Assembly (NCBI GenBank): GCA_012845835.1
Contig: JABAKD010000017.1
Coordinates: 1,441,001-1,505,000 of the forward strand
From: Undaria pinnatifida
Taxonomy: Eukaryota > Sar > Phaeophyceae > Laminariales > Alariaceae
Reading direction: 5' to 3'
DNA length: 64,000 nucleotides
The notes under the pieces were generated by a model. It searched no databases. It was given only the letters and a program-made list of their open reading frames with translations, and was not told the origin of the DNA. Within the stretch, counting starts at the first letter, position 1. Each line of letters opens with the position of its first letter. Positions 40,301-52,300 of this stretch are shown one piece after another. The position numbers were made by a program, and so were the translations under genes.

Positions 40301-43300
40301 TTTCGTTGAAAAAGAGTTGGGAGGGCTACCGTAGTAAGACTTGAAAAGGTAAAATTCTATGCCGACGATCTGGGGTTAAGAAGCTTCGTCATTCAGAGAA
40401 AATAATAATAATAAATAGCCGAAACATGATGAAGAGAGACACGGGCTACGAATCACAACGCCTTGACGGGGGAGATGGGATATCGTAACGCCGCAAGGCT
40501 TCACACAAGAGTTATGAGCTGATTGTGCAAGGCAAAGAAACGCCTGCCAGGCGTGATGAGGGTATACTCCAACACAAATCATAACCCCTCAACGGGGGAG
40601 AGGGCACATCATAAACGCTTCAGGAGCTTTCACACGGGGTGGCAAGCTGGTGGCGGGCGCAGCACCTTTGAAACTCTTTGAGGAGCAGCTGCGGTCTCGT
40701 GTTCATCCCTCCTATCCGCCTGGGCAAGACAGACAGCATCGGCGCCGAAAGCATGGGAACGTGGGGGGGGGCGAGAGGGGGGGGGTTGAAGTGGTTCACG
40801 AAAGCCCGAAGCGAAGCTGGTATTAACCAGGGCTTTTCACGGGTCATGGCCCGACCCGCGGGTCGGGTTACGACGGTTCCGAAATCTCCCGGGTCGGGCC
40901 GGGTCGAGTCGGGTCGGGTCAGGAGGTTCTTGAAGTTTCACGTGCCTCGTCAGATCGAATCAGGAGGTGTTCACAATATCACCAGTCGGGTGGGCCCACC
41001 CTGATCCGACCCGGCCCGACCTGGCCCGACCCGGCCCAACCCGCGAGCAGTGATCCATCCGTGAAAATCCCCGGTATTAACAGCAGCCCTTCGGGGCCTC
41101 AGCAGAGAGACAAGTCCAAAAAAATGGGGACCATTTCAACATCGCTCACACGAAGCCGTCCGAGCTGCTGCTGAGGTAAGGGCTGCGTTCGATGTACAAC
41201 ACGAGGAGATGTGCGACACGTGCGCAGGCAGCATGACGACATGCGCCTTTCGTTTTGCACGTTGTCTCTCTAAACATTGTTCGCAAGTTCTCGCTCTGTT
41301 TAGGCCGCCATACCCCGGGCCCCAGACGGGCTATACGGTGGTGAGCCCTCCCACAGCAGGGTCGCAGCAGATTCTAGGAAATTCCTGAGCTCCTGATGCG
41401 TGCCATGATAGAGGTGCACCACTTTTTTTCTGAGGTTCCTCACTTTAGGAGCTTAAGACATGACACACTTGTTCTTTCTTAACCCAAAAAACTGATTTGG
41501 GGGGGGGGGGGGGGAAGCTACCGGATAGATGATCCCATGGCCTAGGTATACAACGAGAATCAGGAAAAAAAAAACATGTTTCTGACGTTTTTTGGGTGAA
41601 GGAGTCCCGTCATTCGAAAAACAAAAATCACACGAAAAGTGCTACCTCTGTCGTAGCACGCGTCTCCTAACATGAGGAGGAGGTCAATACCAACACCATC
41701 ATCCATCATCACCCGAAACATGTCTTCGGAGGCATTCGCTCGGGCAACCCGACCAAGCATCACATCTACGCCCTAGTCCCAGAACAAGTTCTACTCGTAA
41801 AATTACTTAATCAATGACTAGCCGGTAGTTCTTCTCTCGAGGAGCTCAAATCTCCCAGGAACACCATGAGGCCCATAAAGAGCAGTCCCTATCGAACTAT
41901 AGAGCGATGGCTCGACGGTCATATATTTTACAATCCCTCTGTTTCGGTTGCTATACCAGTGGTGCACCCTAAAGTTTATTCGCAAGTTCTCGCTCTGTTT
42001 AGGTCGCTATACCCCGGCCCGGCACTGGTTTTACGGTGGCGTGCCCAGCTTTAAGGCCGCCCGATGACAAGCGAATGCAGGTGGGCTTGTCTCTACCAAC
42101 GAGTACCGTTCTTGTATTCTTCGCTTCACTATCGCTCTGTTTAGGTTGCTACGCCAGGGATGCACCATGTGTAAGACGACCCGATGACAAGCGAATGTAC
42201 GGTCTAATATGTTTATATATACTTTCGATTTGTTTAGGTCGCTATACCAGTGGTATACCGTGTTTAAGACCACCCGGTGACAAGCAAATGTTGGTGGTAT
42301 TATACCTACGAACGAGTACGGTCTTTCAATTCATTTTACCATGGCTCTGTTCAGGTCGCTACACCAGTTGTGTACCGTACCCTGTTTAAGGCCACTCGGT
42401 GGCAAGCCAACGTAGATAGTCTTACCTCTACTACCAAGTACGGTCATATATTTTGTATTTACTTTCGCTTTGTTTAGGTCGCTATACCGGTGGTGCACCC
42501 TGTTTAAGACTACCCGGTGACAAGCCAATGTAGGTGGTATTATATCTACGAACGAGTATCTTGTTATATGTCATTTACTATCGCTCTGTTCAGGTCGCTA
42601 TACCAGTGGCGCACCCAGGTTTAAGGCCACCCTTGGCAAGCTAATGTAGGTGGGCTTGTCTCTGCTAACGAGTACGATTTTGTATTTTTAGCTTTACCAT
42701 TGCTTTGTTTAGGTCGCCATACCAGTGGTGCACCATGTTCAAGATCACCAGGTGACAAGCCAATGTAGGTGGTATTATAGCTACTAACAAGTATAGACTA
42801 GTCATATATTCATATTTTTACTTTCGCTCTGTTTAGGTCGCTATAATACCAGTTGTGTGCCCTGTTTAACGTCACCCGGTGACAAGCCAACGTAGGTGAA
42901 CTTATATGTACGAACGAGTACGGTCTTGTAATTCATTTTACTATCGCTCTGTGCAGGTCGCGATACCAGCGGTGTACCCTGTTTAAGGCCACTCGGTGAC
43001 AAGCCAATGTAGGTGGTCTTATCTCTACCATCGAGTACAGTCTAGTATTTTACTATCGCTCTGTTTAGGTCGCTATACCATCTACGTACTTCAGAGGGGG
43101 TAAAAATACTAACCAAACTGACGATTGCAACATTTTTTTCTACCGAAGAACCGACCCGGCAAGAACCGACCCGGCCCGATCTTTTCGCTGACGTTAATTT
43201 GACTGTCGATACTCTAGTGCCAGCGCCCGAAAAAGACACACGCATAGCTTGCGCTGCTGCGGTGAGCTGCATTCTTACAACATGATGACCAGATTATACC

Positions 43301-46300
43301 TTGTTTTTTGGCTGTACCAGTGGTGTACCCTGTGCAACACCACCCGGTGACAAGCCAGTGTAAGTGGCATTATCTCTACTAACGAGACGGAACCAAATTA
43401 ACACAAATATACCCCAAAAAAATAACCCACGCGACTAACCCCAAGTTGTTTATTTCGTGGCAAGCGGATTTTTCCGGGGGCATCATCTTCCCAAAACTCT
43501 TCGAATCGGATAGGCTTAGGATGGTCTTGAAATGATCACGCGAGAGTTCTGAGCTCGATATGGAGACAATGGGGGTAACCTCCCCAATCGCAACCTTGCT
43601 TTGTGCGGTCGATGCTACACATCACTCGTCATTCGTCACTTATTTTTCAACGGCTTTGCCCTTTCAATATCTAGAAGGGTTTGAACACGAGGGCTATCAC
43701 GGGTCAGGTCAAACCACGTGAGTTGGGTCACCCGACCCGACCCGACCCGACCCGACCCGACCCGACCCGACCCGACCCGACCCGACCCGACCCGACCCGA
43801 CCCGACCCGACCCGACCCGACCCGACCCGACCCGACCCGACCCGACCCGACCCGACCCGACCCGACCCGACCCGACCCGACCCGACCCGACCCGCCCGAC
43901 TCGACCCGACCTAAACAGACCAGACCCGTGAGAATTTGAAAACATCATAATCCGGTCCGTTTGTCAAGAAATGACCCGTGAACAGCCCCGATAGAGACAC
44001 GGTTCGGCTCACCTGCGAAAGCTGTTGGCAGCTGCGGTCTCCAGGGGCTGGAGAGACTTCTCGAATTCGCCCACACGCGCCTCCCACTCTTTCTGAGTGT
44101 AAGGGTTGTAACTGCACGTTTGAAAAAGACGCGTCGTAGTCGCAAGGTTCAGAAGGGAGAGATCTTACCGTTTCCTATACAGAAGAATTCCCTCTACAGT
44201 GCCGGTTACCCGCTACAGTGCCTGCGAAATCGCTTGGCCCGGATGGGAACAACCAGCAGTGTCAGTAAGCGAAGTAGTGCAGGCTGCCGCTGTAGTGCCG
44301 GTATTGCCGACTGGCACATACTGGCACTACAGCGGGACCGCTACAGTATTTGATTCTAGCCGGGTTTCACTGCATTACAACGACGTCGTCGGGGATATGG
44401 AAGCGGGAAGTAGGGCGGTTTTTCCCCGGTTGAGCAAGACTGCCGGCCACCCTTCCGTGAACAAGATAAAGAAAGAGACAGGGGGGGTTCTGTAGAGGAT
44501 TAAATCCCCGCGCTGGGCGCAGGGGATAAAACTGGAAGCTTTTTTTTCAGGCGCTTGGTCGGAGGATTTAGAATTATGTATTTCTGGGTGTTGGAAGTGT
44601 AGCTGGAAAATTATCAATGCACGTAGTCGGAGAATTCGGAGGGAGGGGGGATCAGCAAATAACATCGCGAAGGTGGTAGGCGGTGGGGGTTTTAAGCAAG
44701 GATGTATGCATATACCCAGACGTTTGTTTTATGCCGGTATCGTTCGCTCAGGCTAATAGGGGACAATTAATTCGGAAACCACGTAAAAATATATGTCATC
44801 GACGTAATATACACAAAATAAACAGGCACGCCCTCGATTCTAACGTGCTACGTGAGAAGGTTTTTTGGTTACACGGCACATGCCCACGATTAGCCCAAAA
44901 CGACAGGCACGCCCTCGATTCTAGCGCGCCACGTGAGAAGGCTTTAGGTTACACGGCATATGCCCACGAACGACAAAGCCCAAAAAGAGACGAAAGGCTG
45001 ATTATTTTCGCCAGTGGTCAGAAATTTGGGTCAAAACATCGTACCTCTGCCGAGTCATGCGTTCCGGTTTCAACTGTGGTGTCACAGTGCAGCTTTTTAA
45101 GCGATGCCCAGATTGCGGGTGTCTTACTGGCGGACTACATACCGTACCACCTGCGGCCACGTCCTGCGATGCGATTATGCATGCCGCGGCGCATGGGGGT
45201 GTACCGTTTCTTGCTTTGCTGAGGAATCTCGCGCGAGGAGCTTTACATCCTATTCGAAATATTTTATTTTGAGTACATTGACAGTGCAACCCGATGAAGG
45301 AATCCATGGCTCAGGTATATACTTCGTATGCACATAAAATGCCGAAATAAAATAGCACTCCGACGATTTTGGATTATAACCCTTTCGGGAGAGGGGGAAA
45401 AAAAATGACGAAAAAACACAAAGCGACGATTTTGCAGCGTCCTTGACACGAAGCAACCCGGGCTGTGAGATTAGCTGACTACATTTACTATTTTCCTGCC
45501 GGACTCCGATGCAACTACCCTGCAAGACACGCACGCGCATAGCTTGCACCGTCGCGTGCTGCATGCTCTCACCATTATACTAATACGCGTTCTGCTTTGT
45601 TTTGTCGCTGTATGATATAGGGCATGGGTCCCAAGAGGGCTAAAAAAACTGTGCCCATGTTTGTACGGACAATCTGCAAGCTGGTTCACGTTAGTAGTGC
45701 CAGATTTCGAGGCCGGCGAATCGTGCATTCAATATCAACCCGAATGGCACATGATTTGGATCGTGCAGACCGTTGTGATCAGGGGAGGAAAGGTGATGAT
45801 GCTTTTTATGACAATAATTCGAAAAACATCAGCAGTGAGTTCGGCAAGTTTACGGTCGACACTCATCTTGCAAGCTGCATGATACACCGGCCGCTTTTTT
45901 TTACAGATGATGAGCTATTCATATCCTTTGAATGTACATGCCTCCTATGTATGTTATCATGGGTGAACATCAACAACAAGAAGTTATCAATAACAACAAC
46001 GGTAGTTATTTAGTTTGGGCACAAGTTATGCCCTAACACCGGAATGGCCAATTTCCGACGATTTTAAGATTCAGGAGCCCCGTCATTCAGAACACGTTTT
46101 GCAAAAAAACGGTATACGTTGATACCTCTGTATACCTAAATACCTCTGTCGTAACACGCTGATTTTGAGATTCAGGAGCCCCGTCATTCAGAACACGTTT
46201 TCGCCAAAAAACGGTATACCTTGATACCTCTGTATACCTAATACCTCTATCGTAACACGCGGATTTTGAGATTCAGGAGCCCCGTCATTCAGAACACGTT

Positions 46301-49300
46301 TCCGCCAAAAAACAGTATACCTTGATACCTCTATATACCTAAATACCTCTGTCGTAACACGCGGATTTTGAGATTCAGGAGCCCCGTCATTCAGAAAACG
46401 TTTTCGCCAAAAAACAGTATACCTTGATACCTCTGTATACCTAAATACCTCTATCGTAACACGCGGATTTTGAGATTCAGGAGCCCCGCCATTCAGAATA
46501 CGTTTCCGCCAAAAAACAGTATACCTTGATACCTCTGTACACCTAAATACCTCTATCGTAACACGCGGATTTTGAGATTCAGGAGCCCCGTCACTCAGAA
46601 AACGTTTCGCTAAAAAACGGTATACCTTGATACCTCTGTATACCTAGATACCTCTATCGTGACACGCGGATTTTGATATGAGGAGCCCCGTCATTCAGAA
46701 AGCGTTTCCGCCGAAAAACGGTATACCTTGATACCTCTGTATACCTAGATACCTCTATCGTAACACGCGTCGTGTGGCACGTATACCTTAGGGACGACAT
46801 CTATCTTCCGAAAAAGGGTCGGACAGCTTTTGATTCGAGTCATCCGTCTCACGAGCAGCACAGAAAATAAAACATTTTTTGTTTCGTCGTGCAAAAAAAT
46901 CCGAAAGCCAAATATTTTGTTTCAACTATTCCGCAAAAAATGTTACCCGATTGCCAATTGCTTGTGCAGCAATAAGCGTTCTGCTATACTCTTTGATGTA
47001 GCTCCTTCCTGCGACGAGAACTTTGCAGCAGACAATATTACCTCAGGGCGAAAATCTTCCGAAAAGGCTCAAACAACTCGCTTGAGTCGTAAGCCTTAGT
47101 ACCCCCTCGGCCCATCCCAAGAAGCCGGCCCAGTTCCTCCCGCGTCGTCCTTAGCCGCTGTATTTCCTGTCAAGCAGCCGCGCACGCGCATTTTACAGAG
47201 CCGGATCGGACCGAACCGGGCCGGGCGCACGGGCAAGCGTGTTGCGACCCATGGTAGTCTGGCAATTCAAATGAGAAAGGTTGACATATATTCGTCATCA
47301 GGAGCATCCAGTGTGTTTCCTGTCAATCCACGCAAGCAAGCGCGTTTTGCTGGCCGGGTCAGGCGCACGGATGGGTACGCCTTTTTCGACGCAGTAGTAG
47401 ATATATATACACATATCCAAGTCCATTATCGAGTATCGATTGGTGTATTTCCTGCCTAGACCACCACGCACATTACCGCAAAGCTGGCCCGGGAGAACGG
47501 GTAAGGGGTTTGGGGACGCAGCAGCCTGGTACTTGGAATGAGAGCAATTTAAATCCATCATCGAGGACCAAGTTGGTGGAATGAGATATATTAAAATCGA
47601 TCGTCGACGATCGATTTGGCCACCAAATAAGCGCACCATAACAGGAAAAAGTAACCGCCGTAGCGGAGGTTTGACTAGTTTTTCTTGGGTAGTAATCAAA
47701 CAAGCGTTCCACATCGCAGAAAGCACGGAGTATGCGAGGCTTGCCGGTTACCTCGAATCGTGCGGCCGTACCAGCCGTAAGGAGGTCGGTATGAGGGTCT
47801 CCCTTCCAAGGGTGCTGAATGAAGCCGGGCCAGTAGGAGGAAGTCAGCTCCTCCGTGATACGGCACCATCGCGAGCAGACCTAGTCACATCCGCGAGATA
47901 ACACACAGAGTGTTTGACAGGTATAGCGTGTACCGGTACCACCATATTGACATACTGGTACTTTGAACCCCAGCCTTCGGGTACCACATGCTTCAACGCC
48001 ACCTCATCGCCCTCCGAATCTCTGTTACAGCGCTTTCCAACACTACTCTTCGCATAGCACAAGCCTCGGCGAGCGCCAAGTGACTCCCGTTCTATGCCGC
48101 GTTGCCTATACCTGTAATTACACTAGCTCAGCGCATATCCAATGTCAAACAAACCCTCCGTAGTCGTCACGACGTCTGCTGGGCGGCATACAGCAGCAGC
48201 AGCAGCAGCGAAGTTCGCATCCGCCACACACATTGGACCGCATCTGTGCACGCCTTATAGAAGCTTAGTACAAGCACTAAGTGACAGGGTCAATAACTTT
48301 CACCCGGGTTGTGTGTTAAGCCTTTTACAGTAGTGGCGCGGTATACACAGCAGCAGCGCAAGTTGGCACCCGCCTCACAGAATGCCGCACCTGTGTGCTT
48401 TCTACAAGCCTAGCACGATCAAAAAGTGTCAGGCTTGAAGAAGTAGCAGCCGGTTGTTTCTTAGGCCAATCATGGTAGTGGGCCGGTGTATACAGCAGCA
48501 GCAACGCAGTTGGCATCCGCGGCGGAGAAAACCGTACCTGTGCGCCTTCTAGAAGCCTAGTGCGGACGTCGCAGAGAGGTCCCGTCCACACGTCCAACGT
48601 ATGGAGTTTTTCCTGCAAGTGTCTGGGCGTGGCGGTGGTGGTGGTGGTGGTGGTGGTTGTATTGTGGAGGTGGTGGTGGTGGTCGTGGTGGTGGTGGTGG
48701 GGGCGGTGGTGGTGGTGGTGGTGGTGGTTGGGGGGGGGGGGGGGGGGAGGTCATGGGTGGTAGTTGCAGAGGAAACACGAGCGTCGCGGTTTTAAAAATC
48801 AGTTTTAAAAACCATGCCAAACAAACGTGTTCTACGTAGCATGTAGCGCGAGCGAAACAAGCACATAAATAGCAGCGTAGGAGCTAACCAAAACAGTGCG
48901 CAACCTGCTTCGTCATTCGTATGTGCCAGGTAGTCTCTTGCTCACGTTGGACGTTAGTTTCTGCCAAAATATCAACGGCATTATCCCGACAAACACAGAG
49001 AAATCGACAAACCAATATCATTCCCAGCATGGACACAACTCAGACGTGCGTAATCGTACAATCGATCGCTTTCAACCCCCGATTGAACAGTAGGTGTCAC
49101 ATGTCTCGAAAAGCCTGACCACCAGCGCTTGCCTGGCTAACCCCTTCTGTCCGAAAAGAATAATTTCTTGTAATCTCACCTGCATAGGGCGGCCCCGATG
49201 ACGTCAAACAGGTGGGCCATTCTCGCCTGGGGATAAGACCCCCTCGCCCCTCCCCCGCCATCCGCCTTCCATGCTTCGTCCAACGCTGTGTGCGTCAGCT

Positions 49301-52300
49301 CCATGAGCTCCTCCAGCTGGTTGATGGAACGACGGGTGTCCAAAGTGATCATTTGTTGACGGAAGAGGTGTTCAACGTGAGGAGGCGGTTGTGGGGACAA
49401 AAAAGCGTCAGCACGGGGATATCGCCTGGAGCGCTGCAACGATGTGCGTCGGTTCCGCGAGCTCCTCCAGCTGTTAAAGCCAGGGGCGTCCCTTAAGACT
49501 GTTGAGACTGCTCCATTACTACGGGGGGGGCATAGTCTAGTCTATTTAACACAAAATATGGTTAAGACAAACACAAAGGGAATAGTCTATATTCAACGCA
49601 AATCAAGTCCCTTAAGGCTGTTGAGATTGCTCCATTACTACGGGGGGGGCATAGTCTAGTCTATTTAACACAAAATATGGTTAAGACAAACATAAAGGGA
49701 ATAGTCTATATTCAACGCAAATCAAGTCCCTTAAGGCTGTTGAGATTGCTCCATTACTACGGGGGGGGCATAGTCTAGTCTGTTTAACACAAAATATGGT
49801 CAAGACAAACATAAAGGGAATAGTCTATATTCAACGCAATTCAAGGAGCATAAACGAAGCTGAATGAGCAGGAATACTGCGCGTAAAAATGAAGGCAGGT
49901 ACTTCCAGGGGGGGGCGGAAGACACCTCCTGTGACCACGGCTTGTCAAAAGAAGGTCGCTGAGGGTCAAAACCTCTTACAAGTTGAGCTGGAGAGTAAAA
50001 GCAGTGATAAAAAGAACAAACTTATAGGTCATTGTGTTCATCTATAGCATGCTTTGATTACTAGGCCCCCCCGTCACAATAATATTTCCTCGACTAATGC
50101 AATTCATACGTGGGTAGATATTGCAAAAAAAAAACATCGCGGTAATCCCCTCCCAAACAGAAAAATTGCGAAAATCCTGCGCCTTCGTATCTGGGTGGCG
50201 AGGTTGCGGCTCAACGTGCGGCGTTTTTTTTTCCGGGGGGAGCAATCCCGGAAGCTTGGGGTACAACAGAGGTTTCTCAGCTCCTAACATGAGGAGCTCA
50301 ACGCCCCACCCGAGGCATGACACTTGGAAGGCGTTCATTCGGGCAACCCGACCAACACGTCTATGCGCTAGTCCCCGAAAAACAACCACAGTGCTCACAC
50401 TAAACGTCACTTTTTTACACTAAACGTCAGCTTTCCACGCTAGGCGCCTGGCCCAAAAAAGGTCCAACCTCTGCCGTCGGACAACTCGGAAAGGAAAAAA
50501 ATAAAAAATAAAACTATGTGGGTTGTATCTGGCTGGGTCGCGCGTGTGCGCCTCGGTGTACAGTGGTTTTCCGGCGAAAGCTTGGGCCAGAAATAAGCTG
50601 GCCTTTCCGCTCTCTTGCTACCGTGCGCGTGCATGTGATACAACACGCGCCCCCTCTTTTTTTGCTTGTTTTTATTCGTGACAAAAAAAAAAAAAGGGCA
50701 CGGACGACTCTGTAGATGTTAATGCTTTTACGCAACTGCAGTGCATGACACAGTGGGAGTAAAAGCATACACGCGTGCATGCATCCACGAGGTTCTTAGG
50801 GTTTCAGCCGCAATATCACCTCTTCCATCTCAAGATCCGCCAGTGAGAGCTCCGACCCAGAACCCTCACCCCCCCCCCCCGCCGGAAAAAACGTAATGAA
50901 CGCCCAAAAGTTAGAGGTGTCTATAACAGGAGTAGGAACGGTGCACCGTCTCGAAAGGGATGTGTGGCAAATGGTCAAATAACCAAGGCAAGCAACAATT
51001 CAGCAATCACCCCACCCACTCTCCCAATACCTCGCGTGTGCGACACAACACATAATGAACGCCCAAAAGTTGGAGGTGTCTATAACAGGAGTAGGAACGG
51101 TGCACCGTCTCGAAAGGGATGTGTGGCAAATGGTCAAATAACCAAGGCAAGCAACAATTCAGCAATCACCCCACCCACTCTCCCAATACCTCGCGTGTGC
51201 GACACAACACATAATGAACGCCCAAAAGTTGGAGGTGTCTATAACAGGAGTAGGAACGGTGCACCGTCTCGAAAGGGATGTGTGGCAAATGGTCAAATAA
51301 CCAAGGCAAGCAACAATTCAGCAATCACCCCACCCACTCTCCCAATACCTCGCGTGTGCGACACAACACATAATGAACGCCCAAAAGTTGGAGGTGTCTA
51401 TAACAGGAGTAGGAACGGTGCACCGTCTCGAAAGGGATGTGTGGCAAATGGTCAAATAACCAAGGCAAGCAACAATTCAGCAATCACCCCACCCACTCTC
51501 CCAATACCTCGCGTGTGCGACACAACACTCGCCCTTGCTTGCTCTTCTCATTCGTGCGGGCTTTTGCACTAACACGTGTGCGTGTTCGATTTGCAACCTC
51601 CATATGCGCGCTTTCTTTAGCATAGGTGTGTACCAGGTACATTTGGCTGTTTTCCACGTAACGCGGTTGAAGTTTCAGGCGTGCATCAATCATCAATCAC
51701 CTCTTCCATCTGAAGGCCCGCCAATCCCGCGAACGGTTCGCGAAGAGGCTCGAACGCCCTTACCACCGCTGTCACCAGCTCTCTGTCGGCACCTCTCCCG
51801 GAGTACCTGCCGTCATGATACGGGGTACGGTCCAGCAACAGGCGTGGTGGCGAGAGGGAAACGAGGAAGGATAGGGGGATTCTCAGTATCATACAAGGCC
51901 GTAGTCGTGGGCCCTCGCATCCCCACTCTGCCGGGGCGGAGAATGCCGAGTTTTCACCGGTTGGGCAGGCCTTTCTTGCACCCCGTGCGGGCGCCGTGAG
52001 GTGTTCGGCGAGTAGCATAAAGGGTGAAGGGGGGGAAGAGACCATCGAATCGTGCGTGGCCGTAGTCTGGAAGACCAAAACCCTTCGCGTCCCTATAACG
52101 TCGGTAAGGAGAACTTCGAGTTTTGACCGAGCAGGCAGCTTGCTTGCACCAATAGCGAAGCGCCCCAAGGTGTTCGGCGAGTCGCATGGAGGGTGAGGGT
52201 GGGAGTGGGGGTGGGGGTGGGGTGACCATAGCATTATCCATAGCCGTAGCCCGTAGGACCATGGACCCTCGCACGGCTTCAATGCCGAGACGCAGCGCGT

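Noticed and set aside
47098-47166. Earlier donor (GTACTA at 47102) for exon 9
   Set aside because: Gives phase 1, incompatible with exon 10, and drops the conserved LFEPF segment.
49488-51535. CRISPR-like arrays
   Set aside because: Units are long, contiguous tandem repeats without spacers, in a eukaryotic intron.
50964-51572. 202-codon plus-strand frame with four identical 53-residue repeats
   Set aside because: Consequence of a 159-bp tandem array whose length is divisible by three; no recognisable domain, and antisense to the dynein intron.
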